Part shown: piece after piece, positions 24,309-36,000 of the stretch
How the letters are laid out: each line of letters starts with the position of its first letter
How positions within the stretch are numbered: position 1 is the first letter of the stretch
Position numbers and translations under genes: made by a program
The notes under the pieces: model-generated
Databases searched by the model: none
Told to the model about the DNA's origin: nothing
Seen by the model: only the letters and a program-made list of their open reading frames with translations
From: Escallonia rubra
Lineage: Eukaryota > Streptophyta > Magnoliopsida > Escalloniales > Escalloniaceae
Length of the DNA stretch: 64,000 nucleotides
Direction of reading: 5' to 3'
Assembly (NCBI GenBank): GCA_033065855.1
Contig: JAVXUO010000288.1
Span: 1-64,000 of the forward strand

Positions 24309-24820
24309 TTGCTCAGTACCCTTCGTTCCTACTATGACGGTATGATCTCAAAGGACACCGATGAGGTGTCCATTAATCATTATGTTCAAGGGTTGTTTTT
24401 GTACATCTTGGGGAAGACGTTGTTCTGCAGCGGGGACGACTTAGTGCAGGTCTGCTGCTTAAGGGCTCTAGAGGAGGTTGAGGACATATGTGAGTATCAT
24501 TGGGGCACTCCTATGATGGCCTATCTATACCATTCGATGGGTGCGATATCCAGGGGGAAGTTATTCGAGCTTCATGGGGTACTGTGATCTCTGGGTGGTA
24601 TTTCTCTGTCTTTAAACCTTTTCTATTCTCAAATTTATGCACTAGATATGTTGTTCACATTTTGTCTTTGTTCACATATTTGAGCATTTGAGGTTTTGGG
24701 GTCACGTGCACCGCGGCTGGTGTAGGGGGTATACCCATGAGACGGAGCCATCTATGTTCCAATGGAACTTCAGGGAAGAGCGAGTTGGGGCTATGGTGAA
24801 GTCTACCGGGATATCTTCAA
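24309..24820 (+). pseudogene. Plant mobile domain (PMD)-like ORF of a Tat/Ogre-like element, decayed
   Basis: The 92-residue open part has the block 'YILGKTLFCSGDD' (about residues 32-44), then 'CLRALEEVEDICEYHWGTPM' and 'MAYLYHSMGAISRG' (residues 49-82). This resembles the PMD pattern of a LLG-LF segment followed by W-G-..-LA-LYR-L-.AS. PMD proteins such as MAIN and MAIL1 act in gene silencing and genome stability, and PMDs are known as cargo of Ty3 and Mutator-like elements. The frame closes at 24587 and homology continues in other frames ('gtgcaccgcggctgg...'). The same relic occurs at 18840. This could instead be an unrelated retroelement ORF1 domain; the family call is from motif shape only. 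Confidence 0.5.
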
Positions 24821-25319
24821 CGGTTTGACTCAATGCCTGGTGAGTTATTTGTTCATATTAGCCTTTGAATTTCTATAAATGGTTGTTCATGAATACTTGA
24901 TCCATTTTTTCCAGGCGTCCCTGCCTAAGTAAAAGGGAGCAGAGGCTTATACAAAGGAGTTGGCGCTCACCCGGTGCCAGGTCTTATTCGTAGGATACTC
25001 CAAGGAGAAGTTCTAGGGGAGAGGGTGCTCTTCCTGCAACATATTGATGTCGAGGCATGCATCCTGGAGACCGCTATTGTCAAGATATATTCGATAGAGA
25101 CTTTGGCCGGAGGCTGAGGCTGAGCCTGACTCGGGGATCGCCATATCCTTCTTGAGGTGGCCTAACGATCCTCGTACTTATGAGGCAATCATATGATAGG
25201 ATTTGGCCCCTTTGTTGAATGTGGAGTGGGCGAGGCGAATTCAGCGGGCTAGGGAGGCCTGGGACCGCTAGGCCAAGAGCAATAAGGCGGAGGAGTTCGC
25301 GAACGGGGATGCCTACCGA

Positions 25320-25798
25320 ATGGTGCACAGTCTTAAAGACATGGTATCCCCCTTAAGGGACTTGCTAAAGGTGTATGGGTTATCTATAGAGATAACGGAG
25401 TTGCCCATACCCAGTCCCTCGATGCCGCCTTCGGGATTGAATCGAGTGGTGGACATAGTTCTGCCGAGCCTGCTACCCATGATGCTGCTACTCAGACCCC
25501 TATGGGAGGAGCTCTTATGCCACGGACGAGAGGCCGAAAGAATAAAAGAGCGACAAGTCGGGTTCCTTTGGGGTCACTTTGCAAATCGAAACCCCCACCG
25601 CCGAAGGAGAAGGAGATTGCTAACGAAAGCAAAGGGAAAGCCCCAGCCCCTCCATTGATGAAGAAAATGAGAATCCATAGATCTACTAAGGTTGTAGTAG
25701 TGCTTCGCAACACATATGGGAAACCTATTGGATCAATCAAGCCTATAGTAGTGGAGTCATCTCTAGACCCTGACGACAAGTATTATGAGATTGAATGA
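25320..25798 (+). pseudogene. Basic, Pro/Lys-rich C-terminal part of the retroelement ORF1, decayed
   Basis: Two overlapping frames (25320-25658 and 25502-25798) encode Pro, Lys and Arg-rich sequence with a KRKNKRA-like cluster and an acidic end (DPDDKYYEIE). The 3' half is collinear with 19600-19870 in unit 1. It follows the PMD-like block and is probably its low-complexity C-terminus, split by a frameshift. No independent function is recognised. Confidence 0.45.
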
Positions 25799-26748
25799 TA
25801 CGATGAGCCCTTGGAGATCTGGCGATGAAGAGGAAGCTAGCCTCAAGAAGCCCTAGTGCGACTGATGCTCGATTTGCATAGTTTAGAATAGGATTTAGAG
25901 TTTATTTGGAACTCGTCTTATTGAACTCTCTTATAATGAATAATCTTTTTAGTAGCAAATTTTGATTAGTAAATTCTTATGTAAGTGCCTTCCTTTTATG
26001 GATGAACACACACACACACAAAAACTTGCACATATAGAATGGAGATTGGGCAAAAAACATGGATAAAATTGGGATTGGTTTTGTCTCAAAAAGGCATAAT
26101 CTACAAAAATTTCACAAACACTGACTAACGTTCATGTTGGTCAGTAAGGATTGTGAAATTTTCAGATCACGGGCCTCAAACTAACTGGTTGGTCTGAAAG
26201 CCAATTCATCTTTTGAGTAAAATCGGAAGGTTGATCAGAAGAAAAAAAGTCATTTTCTGGTAAAACCGGACAGTTGGTCAGAAGCAAAAAATCCATTTTC
26301 TGGAAAAACGGTGCAGTTGATCAGAGAGATCGACATCCACTAATATTCAAAACAAAAGGAAACACAGCCAATTTGCCGAAAACCGTCTGGTTTATCCGAT
26401 ATGTTTTTTTTCTGATTTTATTGATCTTCAAGTTCTATCTATATACAATTTAGAGCTCCCTCTTTATAGAGTCAGGACTCATCCTCGGTGAGGGCATTCG
26501 AATTTCATTATCTAGATGAACTCCCAATAGCCTCAGAAGATAATCCACCATCTTCGAGATTCAATTATGTTCCTTTGATGATTCCTTCGACAAAGTATAG
26601 CTTATTTTTCTTGATGGGTGTCCTCATTTGAAGCCAACCATGAGTTTTTGCACGGTGATTATTCATGAAGACATTCTTCGAGCTGCGTATTAGGATTCTG
26701 AAGACCTTGTCTTTTAATTTGGATTGGATGAACTATGTCGTACGTATG

Positions 26749-29700
26749 TGTAACGCCCCAGAAATCCGGAGCTTCGCCGCCCTGACCTCTTGGGCCGTTA
26801 ACCTACCGGATCACCTCAAACCTGTCAAATGTGTTCACTAACACATACTTCTAAACATTTAATCTGATACCATCTCAAAATTCTTCAAACACAAGCTTAC
26901 AAGGCTGCTCAAACTTAAACTGACCAATGCAGGGGTCTCACTACACTGTAGTGGCGGCTTACCGGAACCTCACACAGACTCTAACACATTCCTGAACATG
27001 CTACAGCTTATCATCACATGTAGAAGGGAATCAAACGAAGGGTGAGCTTTCGAGAGCTCAGTAAGGTCGTACAAGGACTACAAAAAGATTACAACACGAT
27101 TTCCGAGAATCCAAGCAACGATGATTCCCAAAACACTTTGAACGATCAAAATTCAATGATTTTCAAAACGATCAAAATTCATCATAAATAAAATACCAAA
27201 ATCGCCAAATACAATCACGACGGTTTCCAAAACGATCAATAAAAGATTCTTTTCAAAGTCATCAATTCCAAGATACGATGATGGTTTTCCAAAGGGTTTT
27301 CAAAATGTACACAGATTATCTGAGACAGTTCTTTCCAAAATACTCTGAAGATTTCTCAAAAAGAGTTCAACACGAGCACAAATTATTTCTGTAACAATCA
27401 CAGCAATATACATAGAAGACATTTCTGTAATAGTCACAGCAATATACAGAGTAGACAAAATAAAAAATCAATGTTGATCCTGGCAATAGCAATGCCATTC
27501 CGGCAAACTAACAGAGTGTACACATGCATGATGTACCAGAATAATTACTAGTCCACTTAGGTACTAGCCTGCATTCCATGCAGGATTCAGACCAGCCTTA
27601 TAACGCCCGCCTCAGAACAGAAACCCAGGTCAATACATAAAAATTAACAATATCAATGAGCGTTAACATAAGCTCAATTCATCAGAATCAGATCGGAGTT
27701 TTAATAACCATAACATACCGTATAAGTCATCATTCGAAATTTTAAAAGAAAATCACAAATAAACAGCAAAACGATTGCGAATAGTTATCGCATTTAGGCA
27801 CAACAATTCGGAAGAGCGGATACACACAATAATCAGATTTTCTCTTCATGCAATACATCCGAATATCACAAGATTTCCAAATAATCGATTTAGGTTCAAT
27901 ATTGGGGTTTTCTGGGCAATAACATACTGATAGCAATACACAGTTCAGAGTTTGGCGTTAGCCATAAGTAGATCAAATGAGTACTTATGAGTACGAGTTA
28001 TCAAAATAAGGGTTCGGACGATAGTTTTTATCCAGAGTTCAGATAGAATCCCTTACCTGGATTTGCAGCTAGCTTATCCTAACCGTAAGTCTTTAGCTTT
28101 ATCCTAAACAGAATGATCAAATCATCATAACATTGTCTACAACACAATATTATAACTTATAATGGGCTCATACATGCTCCCAAAATAAACCTCCCTCACA
28201 GCGTATGTAAAATTACCAAAACGCCCCTGAGGTGTAAAATTACCAAAAAGTCCCTCTCGGACTTACATCACCCAAACGGCCTTTCCGTAAGTAGAATCAC
28301 TAAAATAAGCTTCCCATATGTGAATTTATGCAAAAATACCTTTCTTAGGTGGCAAATTAGCAAAATACCCCTTCGGGGTGGCAAATTACCAAAATGCCCC
28401 TGTTGGTTTCCGGCACCGGAAAAATCTAATTTTTTTTCTTCTTAAAATGCTATTTTAAGCATCCTGATTTTATTTTTGGATTAAAAAGTATTTTAAAGAA
28501 TTTTTGCCCGAGAATTCCAAATCAGTGTTCGGACCGAGCATTCAGAGGCCTGTTCCACTAAAAATATCTATCGGTCTTGAAATAGCACGAAATTTTAGGC
28601 ACTGAAATCTATTAGTAAGATAAGATTATCTGAAAATTTCAGATTAAAATAACTTAATTTCCTATACAAAATAAATCGAGAATCCATTCTCATCGATACC
28701 CAAATTTAGCATCCTTCACGGACACAGAAAATTATCCACAAATTCCAGTGTATATCTTGAAAAAATAACATAAATCTCTTTTTTACACTTTGTCAGATTC
28801 TGCTTCTAACTATTTTTAATAATTCGCTCAACACACTGCCTAAACCCTATGCCCTTTAGCGACCATTACAGGTACTGTTCACAGTTTACATAATTTAACA
28901 CACCCAGCTGAGACCCGCACCTTCTTCTTCCTGTTTCTCCACTGTCTTCAGCCACACCTCACATTTTCTCCACTTCACCACCTAATTTCCTTCCATTACA
29001 CACCTTATTATCTAAAACACACACCCATGTATACACTCTAACATCTACATGATCCTCACGAATTCACCTACACACCAAAAACTCACCACGCAGCAGCAAA
29101 GCTGCAGCTGTTGTCCCTTCCCCTTCACCCCTTTTATGTACACACACCATACCACACAGTAACACACACTGCACCATCACGTCACTTCTTTCACCCACAC
29201 ATACACCACCATATAACACAGACTCATACGCTTTCTACACAATTAAAACACACACATCCCAGCTACATCACTGCTGCTACAGCAGCAGTGACAAACCTTC
29301 ACAACATGACATAAACATAAGGTGACCCCATTACACTCTAAATTTGAATTGAAAGAGAATTTACCTTTTAGGGTTTGATTGTTTTCCTTTCTTCTCCTCT
29401 TCTCTTTCCCTCTTTCTTCCCCTGTTTTCCTTTCTTCTCCTCTTCTCTTTCACTCTTTCTTCCCCTGTTTTCCTCTTTCCTAGCCGTGCTCTGTTTCCCT
29501 TTTCTTTCTGTTTGTTTGTGCTTCTCCTTCTTATCTCCTTTCTCTTTCCCGAAATTCTCTCTTTTCTTCTGTTTTATCTTCTTTCCTTTTAATTCCCTAA
29601 ACATTTAAATCATTCACTAGTTTATAATTTAAGTTGTTTGTCATCAAATAAACAAGAAGGAGGTGGCAACCTCCTAACACACCTTCCACAACAATTTGAC

Positions 29701-30048
29701 ACGTAACATGCCATTTTCTAAAATTTGCAAGATAGCCTCCCAAACCTTATGTAATTCCCAAATTTATTCTAATCTTTATTACTTTAATTAGATGTCACTA
29801 GGACTTATGCTATCGCTCATATTTTTTTTTTGTCACTAAAAATATTAATTTACAATTATGCCCCCAAAGTTTTTTTTTTCAAGATTACGAAATGACCCCA
29901 AAAGTTTTCGAAATTACATTCTTCTCCCGAAATCATTTTAAGCTTCAATACGCTACTACTATCCAAGCATTACTCAGAATTAACTCCCGTCTATTTTTCA
30001 GAACCCAAATGATTATTTTAACCGGCTCCCGAAGTTCGGGATATTACA
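26749..30048. mobile_element. Solo LTR (3300 bp) of a chromovirus-type Ty3 element
   Basis: It starts TGTAACGCCCCAGAAATCCG and ends CCCGAAGTTCGGGATATTACA-type sequence (last 20 bases CCGAAGTTCGGGATATTACA), the TG...CA style of Tekay/Del-like LTRs. A perfect 5-bp target-site duplication GTATG lies at 26744-26748 and 30049-30053. The collinear unit 1 copy (near 20667-20680) reads straight through, confirming the empty site. No primer binding site, gag or pol lies between the ends, and no internal direct repeat splits it into two LTRs, so it reads as one long LTR left by unequal recombination. The interior has CA-rich and pyrimidine-rich tracts. Exact lineage is inferred from the termini only. 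Confidence 0.85.
29386..29475. repeat. Polypyrimidine tandem duplication inside the solo LTR
   Basis: A roughly 44-bp TC-rich unit beginning 'tttcctttcttctcctcttc' is present twice in a row with one change. Long frames on both strands here are composition artefacts. Confidence 0.8.
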
Positions 30049-30053
30049 GTATG

Positions 30054-31150
30054 AGGAATTCTCTGCGGTGGATGTCCCTGCCAATTTACCCATTGTTATC
30101 CCTGTCATTTAAGATGGCTATATCTTGCCTCTCAGGAGTTTGTCAGAAGTTAGTGAGGACTAGGATATATCTTTTATTCGAGGTGAGCACATTCTGCTTT
30201 CTCTTCTCATTGAATATTTTTCTGTTAAACTAGATAACCATAGTTTGCAATATGTGAGTGGTCGGGTGGCAACTCTGGGGCATTCTCTGGTGGCCAAATG
30301 TCTTTGCATTGTGGGCCCAGAGGTCGCTGATATGAGACTGGCTGAGTGGATGACCCAGGAGTCTTTTTGGGGGAGAACCCTAATTCAGGTAGTGGTGACA
30401 AAAACAATAAATGCCATTACTGGGATGAATTGGGATCCTATTACTGCATTTAGGAGTAGCCCCTTACTTCTATACATTTGGTTGTTGGATCATATACTGC
30501 TAATAGCCAAACCTCCTGAGGTAGGTTATCGCCCTAGTTTTTTTCCGTCTTAGGCCGTTACTTTTTGAGGGCCTTGTGGCATAGATGATTGGACCCGATT
30601 TTTCTGTGTATTATAAATATGCAGGTATTGTAAATAGTGGAGGTGACAGACGTACTCTAAGGACATCTGGGGGTATCACTGCGCCTGTCTTCTAGGACTG
30701 CACTCTTCATCATTATAATTTGCTTGTCAAACTTAAAGGTAATTCGGATGTGCGTAGGTGGCTCCGAATGTTGTTTCCTAGGGTTGGAGTTTTCTGCCTT
30801 ATACTCATAGTTCCATAAAGGTTATGACGTTTCTCACTGGTATCGACCACGTTGCTTCACTATTATACGAGGCTTATATCCATTGGATTTGGACCCTATT
30901 TGAGGAGAAGGTGTCGGCTTTTGAAAGCAAGCTGCGGGCTAAATCGAACTAAAATTTTCTGAAATGTGAAATCAAATTCCTGGAGTGAGCTAAAGAGGAA
31001 GCATGTGTTGCAATAGGTTTTGGACCCGAAATGCCTGACTCTGTTAAAGCTTCAAAGAGAACGATTCAGGATTTTCGTCACCCCGAGATAGAAGAAGAAG
31101 TTCGAGTCACATAGATTCTGCAGTCTTGGATCGCTGATTCAACATCGATC
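30054..31150 (+). pseudogene. ORF1/gag-proximal relic of the Tat/Ogre-like element
   Basis: This resumes unit 2 after the solo LTR. The frame 30245-30553 (102 residues) contains 'MTQESFWGRTLIQ', 'NWDPITAFRSSPLLLYIWLL' and a hydrophobic end. Similar sequence is, to my recollection, typical of the ORF preceding gag in Tat-type elements. Further on, 30900-31130 would encode Glu/Lys-rich, coiled-coil-like sequence but is broken by stops. No enzymatic domain is present. Confidence 0.4.
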
Positions 31151-32640
31151 ATATATCAGATTTAGGGGATGTGGGGGATCAAAGATGAACTTCTGCAAGC
31201 ATACCATGCTCATTTGGAGAGGATTGTGGATCGGTTCGAAGACGTAGAGTTTTATTACCTACCCCGAATCAAGAACAAGTTTGCCGATGCTTTTGCAACA
31301 CTCGCATCAATGGTATATATACCCGAGGAACAAGAAGTAGAGCCGTTTATGGTACAAAAAAAAAAGATTGACCGTCTTATTGCTTTATGATTACACCAGC
31401 AGAAGAAGTTAGATAATCGAACCATGGTATATTGATGTCCAAAACCTTATTCAGGACGATAAATATACTGATGGATCCTGCAAAAAAGACCGTGTATCTT
31501 TGAGGAAATAGGCAACACAATTTATATTGTGTGACGGTTACTCGTCTAAGAGACACTATAATGGGGAACATTTTTTAAAGTGTGACTGAGAGAGAAGGCC
31601 ATCAAAGTATGGAAGACACACACTTGGGTGAGAGTGGACCACATATAAATGGTCGCATGTGAGCAAAGAAAGTTATCCAACATGAATACTACTGGAGTTC
31701 ACTAGAACGTGATTGTGTTGAACAAGTGTGAAGGTGCCATAATTGCCAAGTCTACCCCAATTTGCAGCATCTTCCTCCTCAAGAGTTATACAACATGACA
31801 TCACCATTACCTTTTTCAGATTGGGGATTAGACGTGATCGGAAAGCTCAGCCCTAAGGCTTATAATGGACACGACTTTATATTAGTGGCCATAGATTACT
31901 TTAGGAAGTGGGTGGAGGCCGCTTCATACGCCATGCTTAATTCTATGAAAGTGGCTCAGTTCATTCAAACCATTATTATTTATCGGTATGGAGTGCCTAC
32001 GGAGTTGATTTTCGACAACGGGTTCCATTTTGAAGGAGAAGTCACTGATTTATCTGAAGAATATGGTATAATCCGGCATCGTTCATCACCTTACTGTCCG
32101 TAGACTAACGGGACTGTTGAAGCTGCTAATAAGAACATCAAGAATACGTTGAGTAAAGTGATAGATTATGCTCTCTGGTGCTATAGGATGTCAGTGAGAA
32201 CATCAACCGAAGCTACCCCGAATTCATTAGTTTATGGTATGGAAGCAGTCCTCCTGCTAAAATTGGAAATGGCCTCTCTTAGGCTACTGTTGAAGACAAG
32301 TTGTAGAAGAAGATTGGGCATGGCATCACTTTGAAGAGTTGGTATTGGCGGACGAGGAAAGATTGAAATCCCTGTATCACATTCAGGGCTACTAGAAGCA
32401 GATTTTCCGACCATTTAACAGGCGAGTTAAATGACGTGGATTAAAAGAAAGGGATTTGGTATTGAAGAAGAATATCAGACAATTTTGGAAGCCACAAGGA
32501 AATTTTGAACCAACTAATTAGGTCCCTATGTGATTAAGAAAATTATGACTGGAGGTGTACCTTTGTTAGTCGAATCAGATGGAATCGAGTTCTCACAGTT
32601 AGTCAATCTAGATCGACTAAATAAATTCTATGTATGAGTG
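31151..32640 (+). pseudogene. Tat/Ogre-like RNase H C-terminus and integrase, broken
   Basis: The RNase H end reads 'FEDVEFYYLPRIKNKFADA' (about 31238-31294), followed by degenerate HHCC zinc-binding sequence near 31680-31760. The integrase core has the first Asp in 'WGLDVIGK' (about 31831), the second in 'FDNG' (32014) and the Glu in 'NGTVEAANKN' (32119), so all three DDE residues are visible. A stop at 32101-32103, plus others at 31388 and after 32332, disables it. Downstream 'gaactacgaatgacc...ggtacataggcagcc' (32650-32740) is the usual 3' junction of Tat-type elements. The part upstream of the RNase H end is missing on this strand. Confidence 0.8.
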
Positions 32641-33055
32641 AAAATTATAAATGAACTACGAATGACCAGAACTTCCTTTAAGAACGCTATTCAACACATA
32701 CATTGCAGTTTAACACATTAGATGGAGGTACATAGGCAGCCTGTAAAGATGCTTTGGGTGCCTTTTATTTTACAATGTAACACATTACAATGTCTTTTAT
32801 TTTACTGGCAAAGCAAAGACACACACACACGGACAAAAATCCTACGAAGGGTGTCCATGGCAAAAGATAGGGCAAATAAAAAAAAACTTCTAGGTCCTAT
32901 CAGCAACCTAAGAGTAAGCTACTACCACATTTCTTTCTTCTTCTTCGAGGGTGTATAGTCATCCTAGTCCAAAAGTATGATAGATCGAACTTCTGCTTAT
33001 CCTTCTTGTATGTTAGCCTCGAGATATTTCAATTAGATCCCCTGGAACCTCTGTT
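32641..33055. other. Retroelement 3' junction and inversion boundary
   Basis: Contains the post-integrase sequence with 'cataggcagcctgtaaagatgc' and a short CA run (32820-32831). Coding then switches to the minus strand near 33056. No gene is seen. Confidence 0.5.
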
Positions 33056-36000
33056 TCAGCTGCTGACATTTTCCACTTTCCTGATTTTTGTCCCCTTGGT
33101 ACGCTTTTGATCGAACGGACCCTTGATATAAGCATCTATACCATCTTTTTCTTCCCAGGCAACCTTGATAGATAGTGCCCACTTTTGGTGTTTCTTCTTA
33201 ATCAGTGAGGAACGGCTCCTCTGAGGTTCATCAATGTGAATAGATCGTATCGGATTCCCGTCAACATCAAACTTGTCACCAAACATTTAGGAATCTTATA
33301 ATGTGATGTCTCGGCGGTGTTCCTACTACCACCAAAAATCAATTTGATGGATATGGGCAGATGGGCCATGTCTAGTGAGATCACCATTATTCCTAATCTG
33401 AATCCTTTACTTTTAGGTGCTCCGTCAAAATATAACTGGCCCCTGGATTCCATAATGCAAATTTTTTTCGTTCGGGAATTTGGCTTACCATTTACTAGTA
33501 GATCGGCGACGCCCTTACCTTTTCTAGACTATTGGATGACATAGGTGATGTCCCATTCAGAAAGCAACCAGAGCCACTTTGTTCTGTGGTTGGATAGGAC
33601 TGGTTTCTTAAACAAATACTTTATGCAATCCATCCTCGCCAACATTCTGATAGGGTAAGCCACAACATAATGTCACAACCTCTATGTTACCAAGACCAAT
33701 TATACATATGTCTTTTCCAAAGCTGAGTAACATATCTCTCCTTGGGTTAACTTCTTGCTAACATTTTAATTGGCTCTCTCGACTAATGCATACTCCAAAT
33801 GTTGGACCAACATTGACCCATTTGCGATGTCAGTTACGGTTAGGTATAATAATAGAGGACTACTAGGTGTTAGAGGGCTAAGGACTGGAGGGTTGCTCAA
33901 GTAATGTTTGATTTTGTCAAAAACTTCTTGTGCAGAAGGAATTCCTCTCTTTGGCTTAGTCTTTCTTTAAGGACTTGAATACGGGTTCACAAATCATAGT
34001 CAATTTGGATATAAACAGGCTTATGTATTGGACTCAATCCAAGAATCCTCGAATCTGTTTCTCGTTCCTAAGCAGGGTCATCTCCACTATACCTTTATCT
34101 AAGGTGGGTTGACCTCTATGCCCCGCTTCCTGACCATAAACTCTAGTAGCTTTCCAACTGTAACCTCGGCCACACACTAACGTGGGTTGAGTCTAACATT
34201 GTACTGCCTTAATTTCTCAAACCATACAGTGATCTTCACGCTTCTTAGACTTGTGATCATATCATCCACGTACAATTCTACCTCCTTATGAATCATATCA
34301 TGGAAGAGGGTAGTAGCGGCTCACTAGTATGTAGCCCTCACATTATTTAATCCAAAAGTCATCAGGGTGTAATAGAATATACCCCATAGGGTGGTGAAGG
34401 CTAGTTTTTCCTGATCCTTGGGAGCCATCTTTATCTGATCGTATCTCGCGAAGCAATCCACGAATGAAACCAACTCGTGCTCGGTGGTGTTGTCTACGAT
34501 CATGTCTATAACGGGGACAAGTACAAAGTTGGCTAACCTGGCCGGTCGGTTTGGGAGAATTAAGGTCTCGGTAATCAACAGGCATTTGAACCTGGCCGGT
34601 CGGTTTAGGGACAAGTACAATGTTGGCTAACAAGGTGGGGTATTCAATCAGTCCTTGAAGGAGCTTCATAACCTCATCCTTGACCATAAGAGACCAATTC
34701 GGTCTCAACTCATGGAGCTTCTACTTGACTGGTCTTGCTTTAGGTAGGGTAAGTAAGTGATGTTCGACAATCGACAGATTGATACTAGGCATGTTACATG
34801 TGACCAGGTAAATCCATATGTGGATTCTCTTAGGAGTGCAGTACTTTCCTTTCTTTCCCAACAAGGCTAGCCCCTATCTTGATTTCTTTTATGTTTTCGA
34901 GCATTATTATGCTAACTTTGATTGTTTTCCCTGCCACTGGCTTGACTCGATTATATTCTTGGTTTTCTATTCCTTTCATCATTTCTTCCAAATAATTTTT
35001 TTCTTCAGGGTCCATTAGTTGTGACTCCTCATTAACCGTATTGATTAATTCATCATAACTTAAATCAGTAACCACAGACCAATAAAAATTGACCATCACA
35101 TTATCAATTAAAAAGTCAGGAGAACATAACATGTAAGCAAATTCAGGTTATCTAAGGAGACATAGGCATCCAGGTCTTTTGGTTCGGGAAGAGCCTGGAT
35201 AGCAAGATGACGTTTGATAATAATTTCTACAGTCAGCGGTTCGTACTTGATCATCCAATTCTGCGCATCGCTCTGTGCTGAAGTGATTAAGCTTGTCGGG
35301 TCACTAATCTGATCATATCCACTTCACAGATAAGCTCCAAGATGTGCATATCTATAAACCATGTTGTCATCCCCGCTGCCACTATAAAGTTTATCCAATA
35401 AGAAGTGTCTTCCTTGCTCGGCTCAGTCAGACTTGGCAGTTCTTCGTCCTCACCCCAGTCATAGTCATAAAAGATTTCCCACCCGTTGATCAGCTCCCCC
35501 GTTTATGTGTTGTAAACATGCTATGAAATCTGTAGAAAGGTTTTTCTTTTCGTTCATTAACAAAGTACCCATTCATGATAGGGACCTTAGTCATGGTGTT
35601 GAAGTTCGCGAGTTGTCCACTCTCTTAGTTTTTCTTGGCATGGGTTATCTTCTTAATAGATTTCTTCTTCTCTTCCTTGGTGGGCTTGTATCCCAACCCA
35701 AATTGATATGTCTTATTCTCGGGCATTGAAAAATTGAAAAGTCCTTGGAAGTTTTGGCCCAAACCTTTTCAGGGGAAATAGTAAAGTTTTTTCAGCATGG
35801 GAAGCACCATCGTGTTACTATAGAGTGTAAAAGTGAGGAAGGTTTTACCAAGATAAAACTCCTTGAATTCCAAACACTGGAACTGGGGTGTGGATCCTGA
35901 ATCCGATAAGTAGCACATCTAATGAGTTATGTGGTACCGCAACACTGTCCTTGTCACTTTCTACCTGTCCAATCTGAGGCAGCTACGAGTCAACCATAAT

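Larger units (their letters stand above)
20843..31165 (+). mobile_element. Tat/Ogre-like Ty3 retrotransposon, 5' unit 2, split by a solo LTR
   Basis: It begins TGTAGTGAACCGCCTC, with the LTR landmarks 'gagtcgccttcttatttaa', 'cccttgcggtctttactt' and 'cttcctacgtatcctctggg'. The 5' LTR-like part is followed by tandem repeats (22320-22870), a leader with pyrimidine-rich sequence (23500-23610), a PMD-like frame (24309-24820) and a basic Pro-rich C-terminal part. A solo LTR occupies 26749-30048. ORF1-like sequence resumes at 30054 and runs to about 31150, where it joins the RNase H C-terminus. Sequence that should encode gag, protease and reverse transcriptase is missing here and is found inverted at 33056-38232. 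Confidence 0.65.

Noticed and set aside
29368..29608. Long frames on both strands (Lys/Glu-rich and Phe/Ser-rich)
   Set aside because: They are the two strands of a polypyrimidine tract in the solo LTR; composition alone opens the frames.
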